Positions 45,276 to 55,507 of a DNA stretch of 64,000 nucleotides are shown here, in pieces. Each line of letters opens with the position of its first letter. Position 1 is the stretch's first letter. Position numbers and translations under genes: made by a program. This DNA comes from Buttiauxella gaviniae. Its GTDB lineage: Bacteria > Pseudomonadota > Gammaproteobacteria > Enterobacterales > Enterobacteriaceae. Location of the stretch: contig NZ_JBFMVT010000002.1 in the NCBI RefSeq assembly GCF_040786275.1, positions 2,914,001 through 2,978,000 of the forward strand. Direction: 5' to 3'. Under the pieces are notes generated by a model. It saw only the letters and a list, made by a program, of their open reading frames with translations, was not told where the DNA came from and ran no database searches.

Positions 45276-46081
45276 GATTGTGGTGTAGCAACCGGGATCA
45301 CGGAGCCGTTGAACTGCTTGCGAATAAAGTCGGCAACCTGCGGGGATTGCAGATCTTTCGCCAGCTCCTTGATGCGCGGGTCGTTAGCCAGATTCGGGTT
45401 GGTGACCAGAATATTGGCGTACGGGTTATGGGTAGCGCTTTCCAGCCCCAGCGCATCTTTCGATGGCGTTAAACCGGCCTCCAGCGCGTAGTTTCCGTTA
45501 ATCACAGCCAGATCCACATCATCCAGGGATCGCGGCAACTGCGGCGCTTCGATTTCGATAATTTTCAGCTTCTTCGGATTGCTGGCGATGTCTTTCGGCG
45601 TGGCCTGGTTTGTGGCGGCGTCTTTAAATTCGGCCTTCAGGGTAATCAGCCCTTTGTCCTGCAACAGATAGAGCGCCCGGCTCAGGTTGGTGACATTGTT
45701 CGGCAACGCGATAGTGGCATTTTCCGGGACGGATTTAAGGTCTTTATATTTGTGCGAATAAATCCCCAGCGGTTCGATATGCACCGTTGCGGCAACGGTG
45801 AATTTTTTCCCCAGCGCTTTTTCCTGATCTTGCAGATAAGGCACGTGCTGGAAATAGTTGGCGTCAACGTCGCCGTTTGCCAGGAGTTCGTTTGCATTCA
45901 CGCCGTTACTGAGCTCAACGATTTTTAATTTCAGATTCGGATCGAGTTTTTGCACAAAGGCGAGGATCTCCGCGTGCGGAACCGGATCGGCTGCGATACG
46001 TAATGTTTCGGCGGCCTGAGCGCTGAAAGCCAGAGTCAAAGACAGCGCGATCCCTGCCAGTTTAAAAGAGGCATTTTTCAT
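45272..46081 (-). CDS. MetQ/NlpA-family periplasmic substrate-binding protein
   Basis: The 269-residue protein from the ATG at 46081 (after GAAGGAAAAC) has an ordinary signal peptide ending AFSAQAAE, with no lipobox cysteine. E. coli MetQ, in contrast, is a lipoprotein. Family features include [12 protein letters not shown], the [20 protein letters not shown] region and YFQHVPYLQ. It would bind methionine or another sulfur or amino-acid compound for the MetNI-like transporter; the ligand is not determined. Confidence 0.88.
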   Translation of the reverse strand: MKNASFKLAGIALSLTLAFSAQAAETLRIAADPVPHAEILAFVQKLDPNLKLKIVELSNGVNANELLANGDVDANYFQHVPYLQDQEKALGKKFTVAATVHIEPLGIYSHKYKDLKSVPENATIALPNNVTNLSRALYLLQDKGLITLKAEFKDAATNQATPKDIASNPKKLKIIEIEAPQLPRSLDDVDLAVINGNYALEAGLTPSKDALGLESATHNPYANILVTNPNLANDPRIKELAKDLQSPQVADFIRKQFNGSVIPVATPQS

Positions 46082-46099
46082 GGTGTTTTCCTTCAAAGT

Positions 46100-47137
46100 T
46101 TAAGCGATGAGTTCAGTGCTGTTACGCAAGACATCCGGGTAATAACGTTCCGCTACGTCAGGATGTGAACGCAGACGGCCTTTCAGGTAATTCCAACCGA
46201 CATCACGCAGTAGCGGATTGTGCGGGTCGCTTTCCGGGCCATGAGCCTGTTGCGCAAGCTGTGGCGGAAGTGCGTAAATCGGGACGACGGCATCTAATTG
46301 TGCGCCGAGGAAAAATGCTACCGACTGGCGTTCCTGACCGGGCGGAGGGGAGACCACGCGGTGTACCGTGGCACGTAAATATCCATTGGTTGCCAGCTCC
46401 AGCAACTCACCGATATTCACCACAAAACTGCCGGGTAAAGGGGCGGCATCTATCCAGTTGTCAGGCGTGACTTCGACCTGCAAACCTTGCTGCTGATCTT
46501 GTAGCAAGAAGCTCAGGAAGCCGGAATCTTTGTGGGCGCCCACACCCTGATTTCCTTCAGTAGCCTGCTGACCTGGGTAACGAATCAGTTTGATATGTTC
46601 GTTAGGCTTATTGCCATACAGGTTATCGAAGCTGTTTGCCGGAAGCTCCAGCGCTTGCGCAAAAGTGCGCAACAGTTTCAAAGCGACCGCCGTCATTTCG
46701 CGCTGGAATTGCAGCAGAGTCGGTTTGAGCGTGGGTAATGAATCAGGCCAGAGATTAGGTCCTTGCAAACGCAACCAGCCGGGTTGCGATTCATTGACCG
46801 AAAGTGCAGGGCGTTCAGCGCCAATATCAAACTGTTCGCGCCAGTCTGGTTTCCCGCGGGTGAGTTCGCTGGCAGCGCGGTTGTAACCACGAAAATGGGG
46901 GGAGTGAATCATCGCAACTTTTTGTTTTTCTTCATCTGGCAAAGAGAAAAACTGTTGGGCTTCATCCTGAACGGCCTGTTGCAGTTCGGGGCTAATTCCA
47001 TGATTGATCAAGTAGAAGAAACCGATATCCCGAGCAGCGTGGCGTAATTGCTCCAGAAACGCAGCGCGATCGGTGGCTGTACCTTCAAGGGCTAAAAGAT
47101 CGAGTATTGGCAAGGCTTGGGTCGTTGTTCTGCTCAT
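46100..47137 (-). CDS. 2-oxoglutarate/Fe(II)-dependent oxygenase, isopenicillin N synthase-like
   Basis: The 345-residue protein has the N-terminal DIOX_N region (DIGFFYLINHGI) and a C-terminal jelly-roll 2OG-FeII domain. The iron facial triad is visible as His202-x-Asp204 (in GAHKDSG) and His259 (in ATVHRVVS). The cosubstrate-binding R-x-S is Arg270 and Ser272. The start at 47137 has GGAG six bases upstream. It is the first gene of an operon with the MetQNI-like importer, 18 bases apart, so it probably oxidises or releases the imported compound. Substrate unknown. Confidence 0.87.
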   Translation of the reverse strand: MSRTTTQALPILDLLALEGTATDRAAFLEQLRHAARDIGFFYLINHGISPELQQAVQDEAQQFFSLPDEEKQKVAMIHSPHFRGYNRAASELTRGKPDWREQFDIGAERPALSVNESQPGWLRLQGPNLWPDSLPTLKPTLLQFQREMTAVALKLLRTFAQALELPANSFDNLYGNKPNEHIKLIRYPGQQATEGNQGVGAHKDSGFLSFLLQDQQQGLQVEVTPDNWIDAAPLPGSFVVNIGELLELATNGYLRATVHRVVSPPPGQERQSVAFFLGAQLDAVVPIYALPPQLAQQAHGPESDPHNPLLRDVGWNYLKGRLRSHPDVAERYYPDVLRNSTELIA

Positions 47138-47443
47138 TTTGAACTCCGCATAATTCAGATTTTTTTTCGAAACGTTCTGATTTTTTTGCCCAACAATATG
47201 TTTCACAACGACAGCGCTGACTCATGATTTATCCCTTTTGGAATGATGTGGATTTCGTTGAAATTACATTGCCGTAACTGCGGCATGCAGCCCAATATTG
47301 TTATCTTCTAAGTTATGGCTGGAGCAGGTTCTAAGCTTTTGCAGAATTTGGATTTGCCGGTTTCTGCTTGCCTTTTACGCGTTTCTCTTTTATTTTGTTG
47401 TTATGTTATATTGTAACAATTAATAGAAATAAAAGAGGCTTAA
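47138..47443. other. Divergent intergenic region between oxygenase operon and rpmJ2
   Basis: These 306 AT-rich bases contain the promoters of two divergent units. Apart from the Zur box at its right end and the oxygenase RBS at its left end I see no gene or strong structure. Confidence 0.6.
47404..47418 (+). promoter_or_regulatory. Zur (zinc uptake regulator) box of rpmJ2
   Basis: TGTTATATTGTAACA closely matches the gammaproteobacterial Zur core TGTTATAATATAACA (two mismatches by eye) and lies 26 bases before the rpmJ2 start, where it would cover the promoter. Confidence 0.75.
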
Positions 47444-47584
47444 ATGAAGGTATTAAATTCGTTACGGAGCGCGAAACAACGTCACCCGGATTGCCAGATC
47501 GTAAAACGCAAAGGGCGGCTGTATGTGATTTGCAAAAGTAACCCGCGGTTTAAAGCGGTGCAGGGCAGGAAGAAGCGGCGTTAA
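47444..47584 (+). CDS. rpmJ2: Zinc-independent ribosomal protein L36 paralog (RpmJ2/YkgO)
   Basis: This 46-residue protein, [16 protein letters not shown] followed by [14 protein letters not shown], is the C-minus form of L36. It replaces the zinc-ribbon L36 in ribosomes when zinc is short. Only Cys17 and Cys30 of the four zinc ligands of normal L36 remain; the first Cys is His and the final His is Phe. RBS is AAAGAGG. A Zur box lies upstream. The usual partner rpmE2 (ykgM, L31 paralog) is not next to it. Confidence 0.92.
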   Translation: MKVLNSLRSAKQRHPDCQIVKRKGRLYVICKSNPRFKAVQGRKKRR

Positions 47585-47607
47585 AACAAGGGTAGATGAA
47601 GGGCAGC

Positions 47608-47636
47608 GGTCGGGTTTCGCTAACGCTAACCCGACC
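47608..47636. terminator. REP-like hairpin after rpmJ2
   Basis: GGTCGGGTT and AACCCGACC form a 9-base stem around TCGCTAACGCT between rpmJ2 and the convergent ylaC. It resembles the REP-like units elsewhere in the window and probably protects or ends both transcripts; there is no T-run. Confidence 0.65.
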
Positions 47637-47647
47637 TGCAAGCAGGG

Positions 47648-48106
47648 TTATGCGCGGCCTAAAGAGAAGATGTCGTAAAAAGAGAGTTCGCCTTTCGTCG
47701 TTATCATTTTATGCAGCAGCGATTTTTGTTGTTCATCCACCTTTGGGGAATGGAGGATTTTCTCGATTAATGTCGCAGGCACGTTGCGCGTGTTGTACCA
47801 CTCGCCGTTATAGCAAACGCGTAAATCCAGCACATCGATATCATCGTAGCGATAGCGCGGATTCACATCGAAAAAGAAGAAACCGTTCAATAGAGCAAAC
47901 AGCACGACCAATAACCAGACCGAACCCGCCAACGTGTCCGATTCCAGCATTACCCATAGCGTGGCAAACCAGCCAATCCACATTCCGACAAACAACCCCG
48001 GATGTTTGCGAATAAAGCTGATGCTAAAACGCGGGCGATTATCGCGTTTTTCTTCGGCATTAAGTTGCTCGATGGTATCGGTGAGCAGACGCTGAATTTC
48101 AGTCAT
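47648..48106 (-). CDS. ylaC: Inner-membrane protein YlaC
   Basis: The 152-residue product matches YlaC (E. coli 156 residues), with two central membrane helices ([16 protein letters not shown] and [16 protein letters not shown]) and a cytoplasmic C-terminal domain of unknown function. It precedes maa in E. coli as here. Confidence 0.92.
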   Translation of the reverse strand: MTEIQRLLTDTIEQLNAEEKRDNRPRFSISFIRKHPGLFVGMWIGWFATLWVMLESDTLAGSVWLLVVLFALLNGFFFFDVNPRYRYDDIDVLDLRVCYNGEWYNTRNVPATLIEKILHSPKVDEQQKSLLHKMITTKGELSFYDIFSLGRA

Positions 48107-48208
48107 GATGGGCCTTCTGAACGGGAACGCGACAGGCGGAGAACTGTTATTTTAAGAAGCCCTGAGAGGGTAAAAAAGTAACAGTTCTGCCAAAAAAAAC
48201 CATAACAG

Positions 48209-48775
48209 TTACTGAGCGGCAGCGGGAACCATTTTAATTAACCGCGCCGGGTTTCCTGCCACTACCGAATTTGCCGGAATATCTTTGGTGACCACCGAGC
48301 CTGCGCCAATCACCACGTTATCGCCAATCGTTACGCCTGGGTTTATCACCGCCCGCCCGCCAATCCAGACGTTATGGCCGATGGTAACGGGTTTGCCAAA
48401 TTCCACACCGCTATTGCGGGTTTCGGCATCCAGTGGATGGGTTGCGGTATAAATATGAACGCCTGGCGCCAGCATGCAATTATCGCCGATATAAACGGGG
48501 CAAACATCGAGAATCACACAGTCAAAATTAGCGTAGAAGTTTTTGCCGAGGAAAATATTGTAGCCATAATCGCAGCGAAACGACGGTTCAATATATGCGT
48601 CCTGGCTTTGGCCTAACAGTTGCGCAAGTAATTCCGTTCGTACGGCCTTTTCATCAGGGCCTGTGTGATTAAAGCGGTGAATCAAATGACGCGCTTTAAT
48701 ACGGTCTTCACGAAGTTCCTGGTCGGCAGGGCGATAGAGTTCACCTGCGATCATTTTGTTTTTTTCTTCACTCAT
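48209..48775 (-). CDS. maa: Maltose O-acetyltransferase Maa
   Basis: Maa acetylates maltose and glucose with acetyl-CoA. The 188-residue product from the ATG at 48775 ([18 protein letters not shown]) has the N-terminal sugar-acetyltransferase region and a left-handed beta-helix of hexapeptide repeats ([37 protein letters not shown]). The active-site His is in IYTATHPLD. Ten further codons are open upstream but do not match the family. Confidence 0.93.
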   Translation of the reverse strand: MSEEKNKMIAGELYRPADQELREDRIKARHLIHRFNHTGPDEKAVRTELLAQLLGQSQDAYIEPSFRCDYGYNIFLGKNFYANFDCVILDVCPVYIGDNCMLAPGVHIYTATHPLDAETRNSGVEFGKPVTIGHNVWIGGRAVINPGVTIGDNVVIGAGSVVTKDIPANSVVAGNPARLIKMVPAAAQ

Positions 48776-49047
48776 GGCGATGCCTTTAATCAATAAACAG
48801 GACACCAGTTACCCTAAGCGATTAGCGTGTTATTAATGAGAGCGCTCTTTCATTTTGTGACGTGAATCACGCAGTTATATTCAGTAATGCAATTACCGAT
48901 AACCGGAATCAGTCCATAGGCGCGAAGAGCACCGTGTGTCACGCACAACTGCGCTTTTCAAGACCACACTATTCACCACACTATTTAGTGACGATAGGAA
49001 TCACAGTGTGAATTGAGTGCCGTTTGAAGTAATAACTGAGTGAGGGT

Positions 49048-49266
49048 TTAGCGAATAAATTTCCATACAGAAGGTGGTATTTTATCGTAAAGCTTATTCA
49101 TGGTCAGTTCTGCCAGACGGTGGTCTGCTGCTGAATAAAATACCGCCAATTCATTATCTGATAATTCGTATTTATTCTTTTCAATCACGCGCTCTAATGT
49201 ATCAATTGTTTGGCAACGTCGCAGGCGCATCAAATAATCGGTCTTGGTTAATGGTTTTGTTGTCAT
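49048..49266 (-). CDS. hha: Haemolysin expression-modulating protein Hha
   Basis: Hha is a small partner of the nucleoid silencer H-NS. It is also the toxin-like member of the Hha-TomB pair affecting biofilm formation. The 72-residue product starting at 49266 is almost the same as in E. coli except near the N-terminus ([19 protein letters not shown]) and one residue near the end. It lies 31 bases after tomB. The 272 bases between hha and maa contain no recognisable gene. Confidence 0.96.
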   Translation of the reverse strand: MTTKPLTKTDYLMRLRRCQTIDTLERVIEKNKYELSDNELAVFYSAADHRLAELTMNKLYDKIPPSVWKFIR

Positions 49267-49297
49267 AAAATCACCTTTATACATCTTGTAATAGTTC

Positions 49298-49672
49298 TTA
49301 GAAGGAGAGGCTTACAGGGTTAGCGCGGCTCTCTGAAACGAAACATCGGAATAATCGGTTTCCGGACTTACGCCATTTCTGTAAGTCTTGGGCATTGATG
49401 CCGTAGTTACTGAAAAGCATAAATGTATCGTCTAAATATTCATCAATCTGTTCAATCAATTTACTCTCATCATCGTACTTAATTTTGTAATTAAGTGCGA
49501 AGGCAGCTATATGCTCAATCAATTCATTTAACTGCAAGTTAATGGCTGAAGTAGGATCATTAACCCAACCATGATTACTCTCTCCAAGGTTGGCAAGGCA
49601 ATCATGATACAGGTTTTCGCAGAGAAATTTAAGCTGCGCTATATCATGCCGTTTTGGTGAGTATTCGTCCAT
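49298..49672 (-). CDS. tomB: Hha toxicity modulator TomB (YbaJ)
   Basis: TomB counteracts Hha and influences conjugation and biofilm formation. From the ATG at 49672 ([19 protein letters not shown]) it has 124 residues, as in E. coli. The family cysteine reported as important for oxygen-dependent Hha inactivation is present near the C-terminus (NRLFRCFV). Confidence 0.96.
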   Translation of the reverse strand: MDEYSPKRHDIAQLKFLCENLYHDCLANLGESNHGWVNDPTSAINLQLNELIEHIAAFALNYKIKYDDESKLIEQIDEYLDDTFMLFSNYGINAQDLQKWRKSGNRLFRCFVSESRANPVSLSF

Positions 49673-50175
49673 AATGCAGCCCCTTTTATCGAAGAAATTT
49701 GATAAACACAACGCGTTGGGGTGGACACACCTGGATGAGGTGGGGATCGGTACAACGATTATTCCATATGCTTTTACTATAAATCAATCTCCCCCAGATT
49801 TCCTTCCACTATTACGAAAAATTACATTTACAGCAAAGCATTTTACTCTAACGCAATGTTTATTAAGACTTTCACGTTTTTCAAAAGATTGTTCCTATAA
49901 ATTAACTTATAACAGATTGTTGAGAAATAGTTTATTTTCAAACAGTTAATTTTTTGTTACAGCGCTTAATGATTTTATCTCCAGGAAATAAATATCAGGT
50001 TCAGAATAATCCTAATAAATAAGTAGAGCTGTAATCTTTTTTACCTGTAATTTAAGAAATATCTTGTCATGATATTCTGGGTTTCTTAGCCTTTTTTAGC
50101 AACATCCTGACACGTATCGTCGAAAAAATCAGCGCCCATAGTTATTCATTAATATGACAAATATGGATTAAAGAT
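49673..50175. other. AT-rich spacer between tomB and acrB
   Basis: About 500 AT-rich bases upstream of tomB. A 91-codon frame at 49674-49949 on the + strand has no recognisable similarity and unusual composition, so I do not call it a gene. The region may hold the tomB-hha promoter and H-NS binding sites, but I see no sharp motif. Confidence 0.5.
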
Positions 50176-50202
50176 ATAAAAAAGGCCGCTTGCGCGGCCT
50201 TT
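50176..50202 (-). terminator. Rho-independent terminator of acrAB
   Basis: AAAGGCCGC and GCGGCCTTT form a 9-base stem with a four-base loop; on the minus strand it is followed by T residues, ending the acrAB transcript. Confidence 0.88.
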
Positions 50203-50220
50203 AGATTGTCGTATCAAGAC

Positions 50221-53200
50221 TTACTTGTGATGCTCAACTGCGTGAGTGTGCTCGATATCTTCATTCTTACGACTGAAGCGACGGCGAACCACGACGAAGA
50301 ACACCGGTACGAAGAAGATAGCCAGGATCGTCGCTGTCACCATCCCGCCCATTACGCCCGTACCTACGGCGTTCTGTGCACCGGAGCCAGCACCGGTGCT
50401 GATTACCAGCGGCATTACCCCGAGGATAAATGCCAGCGATGTCATCAGAATCGGACGCAGACGCATACGAACGGCTTCCAGCGTCGCTTCGATTAAGCCT
50501 TTACCCTCTTTTTCCATCAGGTCTTTGGCGAATTCTACGATAAGTATCGCGTTCTTCGCCGACAAGCCAATGGTTGTCAGCAGGCCTACCTGGAAGTACA
50601 CGTCGTTAGTCAGACCACGGAATGTTGCGGCAAGCAGGGCGCCAACAACCCCCAATGGAACCACCAACATGACCGAGAATGGAATTGACCAGCTCTCGTA
50701 AAGCGCTGCCAGACACAGGAATACCACTATCAGGGAAATGGCATACAGGGCAGGGGCCTGGTTTCCAGACAGACGTTCCTGATATGACATGCCCGTCCAG
50801 TCATAGCCGATACCGGTAGGCAGTTTGCTGGCCAGGTCTTCCATCATGTTCATTGCTTCACCGGTACTTTTACCAGGTGCAGCCTGACCAAGGATTTCCA
50901 TGGAAGGCAAGCCGTTGTAACGTTCCAGACGCGGGGAGCCATATTCCCAGTGCGCAGAAGAGAACGCAGAGAATGGCACCATTTGCCCGGAAGAGCCGCG
51001 AACATACCAGTTATTGATATCCGCTGGCAGCATACGGAATGGCGCATCAGCCATCAGGTAAACTTTCTTCACGCGACCACGGTCGATGAAGTCGTTCACA
51101 TAGCTACCACCCCATGCGGCACCCAGCGTGGTGTTGATATCGCTAATAGAAACACCCAGCGCCTGCGCTTTTTCCTGGTCGATATCAACTTTAAACTGCG
51201 GCGTATCTTCCAGACCGTTTGGACGCACGCCCACTAACAGCTCAGGGTGTTTAGCAATTTCACCAAACAGTTGGTTACGCGCCTGGGTCAGCTTCTCGTG
51301 CCCAAGGTTTGCCTGGTCAATCAACTGGAAGTCGAAGCCCGTTGCCGTACCTAGTTCAACAATCGCTGGCAGGTTAAATGCAAAGACCATTGCGTCTTTG
51401 ATTTTCGAGAATTCGCCGCTGGCGCGTTGTGTAATCGCCCCGACTTTATTCTCTTCACCTGGACGTTCATCCCAGTTTTTCAAGGAGACGAAGGCTAAAC
51501 CGGTGTTCTGCCCACGACCCGCAAAGCCGAAGCCGTTAACGGTAAATACCGAGTTAACGTTAGCTTTTTCTTTTTCCAGGTAATATTTGGTCACATCATC
51601 AAGAACGGCTTGTGTACGCTCTTGTGTGGCACCCGCAGGCAACTGCGCCATGGTCAGGAACACGCCCTGGTCTTCATCTGGCAAGAAGGAACTTGGCAGA
51701 CGAATAAACAGGAAGGCCATGCCAACCACAATCAGAAGATACAACAGCAGGTAACGACCGGTGCTACGCAAAATGTTACCGACGCTGTCGGTATAGTGAT
51801 GCGTGCTCTTGTCGAACATGTTGTTAAACCAGCCGAAGAAGCCTTTCTTCTCGTGGTGTTCGCCTTTCGCAATGGGTTTGAGCATGGTGGCGCAAAGCGC
51901 TGGCGTAAGGATCATCGCGACCAGTACCGAAAGCACCATTGCCGATACGATGGTAATGGAGAACTGACGATAAATAGCCCCTGTGGAACCGCCGAAGAAT
52001 GCCATCGGGATAAATACCGCTGACAGAACCATTGCGATACCCACCAAAGCGCCCTGAATCTGCTCCATGGATTTACGTGTGGCTTCTTTCGGTGGCAATC
52101 CTTCTTCCACCATCACACGCTCAACGTTTTCGACCACCACGATGGCGTCATCTACCAGCAGGCCTATCGCAAGCACCATCCCGAACATCGTTAGGGTGTT
52201 TATCGAATAGCCAAATATGGCAAGGATGGCAAACGTCCCAAGCAGTACCACCGGCACGGCAATCGTTGGAATCAGTGTGGCGCGGAAGTTCTGCAAGAAC
52301 AGATACATTACCAGGAACACCAGCACGATCGCTTCAACGAGGGTTTTTACTACCTCTTTAATGGAGATTTTAACGAATGGCGTGGTGTCATACGGATAAA
52401 CCACTTTCAAACCTGCCGGGAAGAACGGCTGTAGTTTTTCCACGGTGGCACGTACCGCATTTGCGGTGTCCAGGGCGTTAGCACCGGTTGCCAGTTTGAT
52501 ACCCAAACCTGATGCAGGCTGGCCGTTATAACGTGCGATAACGTCGTAGTTCTCGCCGCCCAGTTCAACTTTTGCCACATCTTTGAGCAGAACGCGTGAG
52601 CCATCCAGATTCACTTTCAGCAAAATTTTGCTGAATTCATCGGCAGATTTTAGACGGGTCTGCGCAATGATAGAGGCGTTAAGTTGCTGGCCTTTCACTG
52701 GCGGAGTACCGCCTAACTGACCTGCCGCAACCTGGGCGTTCTGCGCTTTGATAGCGGTAATAACATCAACCGGCGTAAGCTGGAAGTTGTTAAGTTTGTT
52801 GGGATCCATCCAGATACGCATCGCGTACTGCGCACCGAATAGCTGCACGTCACCCACGCCGGTTGTACGGCTGATTGGGTCTTTAATGGTTGCGCCAACG
52901 TAATCTGAAATATCTTCCTGCGTCATGGAACCATCGGTATTGATCATACCGAGAACCATCAGGAAGCTACTGGAAGATTTCTCAACGCTAACACCTTGCT
53001 GTTGTACTTCTTGCGGTAATAGCGGCATGGCCAGTTGCAGTTTGTTCTGCACCTGAACCTGCGCGATATCGGCATCAGTACCGGAGTTAAAGGTGATGGT
53101 AATTTGAACAGTACCAGAAGAATCACTGGTAGAAGACATGTACAGCAGGTTGTCGATGCCGTTCATGTTCTGTTCGATTACCTGCGTAACGGTATCCTGT

Positions 53201-53370
53201 ACCGTTTTCGCATCCGCACCCGGATAGGTCGCTGTGATCGAGATTGCCGGTGGCGCAATAGTTGGATACTGCGCGATCGGTAATTTCATGATCGCAAGCC
53301 CGCCCGCCAACATAATAATGATGGCGATTACCCAGGCAAAAATCGGGCGATCGATAAAAAACTTAGCCAT
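50221..53370 (-). CDS. acrB: Multidrug efflux RND pump inner-membrane subunit AcrB
   Basis: AcrB is the proton-driven trimeric transporter of the AcrAB-TolC pump that exports bile salts, dyes and many antibiotics. The 1049-residue product equals the E. coli length. The proton-relay Asp pair is visible in [14 protein letters not shown], and the second-half motif [17 protein letters not shown] contains the relay lysine. The C-terminal His-containing tail (AVEHHK) is present. It follows acrA after 22 bases. Confidence 0.98.
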   Translation of the reverse strand: MAKFFIDRPIFAWVIAIIIMLAGGLAIMKLPIAQYPTIAPPAISITATYPGADAKTVQDTVTQVIEQNMNGIDNLLYMSSTSDSSGTVQITITFNSGTDADIAQVQVQNKLQLAMPLLPQEVQQQGVSVEKSSSSFLMVLGMINTDGSMTQEDISDYVGATIKDPISRTTGVGDVQLFGAQYAMRIWMDPNKLNNFQLTPVDVITAIKAQNAQVAAGQLGGTPPVKGQQLNASIIAQTRLKSADEFSKILLKVNLDGSRVLLKDVAKVELGGENYDVIARYNGQPASGLGIKLATGANALDTANAVRATVEKLQPFFPAGLKVVYPYDTTPFVKISIKEVVKTLVEAIVLVFLVMYLFLQNFRATLIPTIAVPVVLLGTFAILAIFGYSINTLTMFGMVLAIGLLVDDAIVVVENVERVMVEEGLPPKEATRKSMEQIQGALVGIAMVLSAVFIPMAFFGGSTGAIYRQFSITIVSAMVLSVLVAMILTPALCATMLKPIAKGEHHEKKGFFGWFNNMFDKSTHHYTDSVGNILRSTGRYLLLYLLIVVGMAFLFIRLPSSFLPDEDQGVFLTMAQLPAGATQERTQAVLDDVTKYYLEKEKANVNSVFTVNGFGFAGRGQNTGLAFVSLKNWDERPGEENKVGAITQRASGEFSKIKDAMVFAFNLPAIVELGTATGFDFQLIDQANLGHEKLTQARNQLFGEIAKHPELLVGVRPNGLEDTPQFKVDIDQEKAQALGVSISDINTTLGAAWGGSYVNDFIDRGRVKKVYLMADAPFRMLPADINNWYVRGSSGQMVPFSAFSSAHWEYGSPRLERYNGLPSMEILGQAAPGKSTGEAMNMMEDLASKLPTGIGYDWTGMSYQERLSGNQAPALYAISLIVVFLCLAALYESWSIPFSVMLVVPLGVVGALLAATFRGLTNDVYFQVGLLTTIGLSAKNAILIVEFAKDLMEKEGKGLIEATLEAVRMRLRPILMTSLAFILGVMPLVISTGAGSGAQNAVGTGVMGGMVTATILAIFFVPVFFVVVRRRFSRKNEDIEHTHAVEHHK

Positions 53371-53392
53371 GTCTTAACGGCTCCTGTTTAAG

Positions 53393-54592
53393 TTAAGACT
53401 TCGTTTGTTCAGACTGTGCGCCAGCGGCTGCTTGATCTTGGCCTTTATTTTCTGCCGCCACTTCCTGCACTTTCACCTGAACACCGGGTTTCACTTTTTG
53501 CAAACCGGTTACAATAACGCGATCGCCATCCTTCAACCCGCTGGTTACCAGCCATTTATCGCCGATAGCTTGTGAAGCGGTTAGCTCGCGAACTTCCACT
53601 TTGTCATCTTTGCCTACAACCATCGCTGAAGCATCACCGCGCGGTGTACGAGTCACACCTTGCTGCGGTACTAACAGTGCGTTTGGATTCGTTCCTTCTT
53701 CCAACTGTGCACGAACAAACATGCCCGGCAGCAGGGTTTTATCTGGATTTGGGAAGATAGCGCGCAGAGTGATAGACCCGGTGGTCTGGTCAACTGTCAC
53801 ATCAGAGAACTCTAAAGAGCCTTCCTGCGGGAAAGTGATACCGTCATTGGTGACTAATTTGACTTTAGCTTTACCGTTTTCTTGCTTCAGTTTGCCTTCC
53901 GCAAGTTCTTGCTTGAGACGCAAGAAATCATTGCTGGACTGGGTCACATCAACATAAATCGGGTCGAGCTGTTGCACGGTTGCCAATGCAGCAGACTGCC
54001 CGCTGGTGACCAGCGCGCCTTCTGTTACAGAAGACTTACCGATGCGTCCGCTAATCGGGGAGGTAACTTTGGTATAAGCCAGGTTAATGCGGGCAGACTC
54101 AACCGCCGCTTTAGCCGCAACGACAGAAGCATTTGCCTGTTGAGAATCGGCAAGTGCTGTGTCGTAGTCTTGTTGACTGATGTACTTAGTACCCAAAAGT
54201 TTCTGATAACGTTTAAGCGTTAGCTGAGCAATATTTGCACTAGCCTGTGCTTTCGCGAGGTCGCCTTTAGCGCTGTCATAAGCGGCCTGGTAAGTAGCAG
54301 GATCGATTTGATACAGCGAAACGCCCGCTTTAATTTCACTTCCTTCTTCAAAGTTGCGTTTCAGAATAATACCGCTGACCTGGGGGCGAACTTCTGCAAT
54401 ACGATAAGCACTGGTACGGCCTGGAAGCTCTGTGGTTATCTGCAAAGGAGCACTTTTCAAAGTTACCACACCCACTTCCGGGGTATGCGGCGCACTCTGT
54501 TGTGTCTCTTTGTCATTACATCCTGTAAGCACTAAGCTGCCTGAGAGCATCAGAACGGCCGCCAGAGGCGTAAACCCTCTGTTTTTGTTCAT
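53393..54592 (-). CDS. acrA: Multidrug efflux periplasmic adaptor AcrA
   Basis: AcrA is the membrane-fusion lipoprotein linking AcrB to TolC. From the ATG at 54592 (MNKNRGFTPLAAVLML) it has 399 residues with lipobox LTGC, acylated Cys25. Order: lipoyl halves flanking an alpha-hairpin (residues about 100-170), beta-barrel and membrane-proximal domain. It is divergent from its repressor acrR. Confidence 0.97.
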   Translation of the reverse strand: MNKNRGFTPLAAVLMLSGSLVLTGCNDKETQQSAPHTPEVGVVTLKSAPLQITTELPGRTSAYRIAEVRPQVSGIILKRNFEEGSEIKAGVSLYQIDPATYQAAYDSAKGDLAKAQASANIAQLTLKRYQKLLGTKYISQQDYDTALADSQQANASVVAAKAAVESARINLAYTKVTSPISGRIGKSSVTEGALVTSGQSAALATVQQLDPIYVDVTQSSNDFLRLKQELAEGKLKQENGKAKVKLVTNDGITFPQEGSLEFSDVTVDQTTGSITLRAIFPNPDKTLLPGMFVRAQLEEGTNPNALLVPQQGVTRTPRGDASAMVVGKDDKVEVRELTASQAIGDKWLVTSGLKDGDRVIVTGLQKVKPGVQVKVQEVAAENKGQDQAAAGAQSEQTKS

Positions 54593-54683
54593 ATGTAAAC
54601 CTCGAGTGTCCGATTTCAAAGTTGTTCAATGGATCACGTGTCCACAAACCCATTGCTGCGTTTATATTATCGTCGTGCTATGG

Positions 54684-54707
54684 TACATACATTCACAAAT
54701 GTATGTA
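54684..54707. promoter_or_regulatory. AcrR operator in the acrA-acrR intergenic region
   Basis: A 24-base palindrome with arms TACATACATT and AATGTATGTA around CACA is the same operator sequence described for AcrR in E. coli. On the minus strand the AT-rich GATAATATAAA just downstream (54662-54672) is a plausible -10 region for acrAB. Confidence 0.92.
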
Positions 54708-54735
54708 AATCTAACTACCTTACTTTCACCCACTT

Positions 54736-55377
54736 ATGGCACGAAAAACCAAACAACAAGCACTGGAGACTCGCCAACATCTTCTTGACGTTGCAATCCG
54801 CTTGTTTTCTCAACACGGTGTCTCAGCAACTTCGCTTGCGGATATCGCAAAAGCGGCCGGCGTCACCCGTGGTGCAATCTACTGGCATTTCAAAAATAAG
54901 TCGGATTTGTTTAATGAAATCTGGGAGCTAACCGAATCCAGCATCGGTGACTTAGAAATTGAGTATCGGGCAAAATTTCCTCACGATCCACTTTCTGTTG
55001 TCAGAGAGTTACTAATTTACATACTGCAAGCAACTGTCACGGATGAACGCCGTCGGTTAATGACGGAAATCATCTTCCATAAATGTGAATTTGTTGGAGA
55101 ACTTGCTGTTTTACAACAGGCTCGCCGCGAACTTTACATGGAAGGTAATGAGAGAATTGAAAGCAGTTTGCAGCGCTGTATTGATGCAGAAATGTTACCA
55201 AAGAACTTACGACTTTCCCATGCCGTTATACTTCTTCGTAGTTATATTACCGGGCTTATTGAAAACTGGCTGGTGGCGCCTGAAAGTTTTGACCTTCACG
55301 GTCAGGCGGAAGACTATGTGGCTATCTTGTTAGAAATGTTTCAGAACTGCCCAACTCTGCGTACAAACCCTCATTAG
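54736..55377 (+). CDS. acrR: AcrAB operon repressor AcrR (TetR family)
   Basis: AcrR is a TetR-family dimer that releases its operator on binding pump substrates. The 213-residue product has the N-terminal helix-turn-helix ([20 protein letters not shown]) and a C-terminal ligand-binding domain. No disruption is visible, so the pump should be under normal local repression. Confidence 0.97.
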   Translation: MARKTKQQALETRQHLLDVAIRLFSQHGVSATSLADIAKAAGVTRGAIYWHFKNKSDLFNEIWELTESSIGDLEIEYRAKFPHDPLSVVRELLIYILQATVTDERRRLMTEIIFHKCEFVGELAVLQQARRELYMEGNERIESSLQRCIDAEMLPKNLRLSHAVILLRSYITGLIENWLVAPESFDLHGQAEDYVAILLEMFQNCPTLRTNPH

Positions 55378-55507
55378 GAATATGCTTATTCAGCGAATTC
55401 CGGACATAGTTGACCAAGGATTTTCCGAAAAGACGTGCTAATCTTGCGGCACGTATTTCGTCTTTAACTCGCCACTCTTTCGGCCTGTTCTCAAACATTG
55501 TCAAACT

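Noticed and set aside
49674-49949. Possible small gene upstream of tomB on the + strand
   Set aside because: The translated sequence has no recognisable features and the region is AT-rich; there is no good ribosome-binding site.
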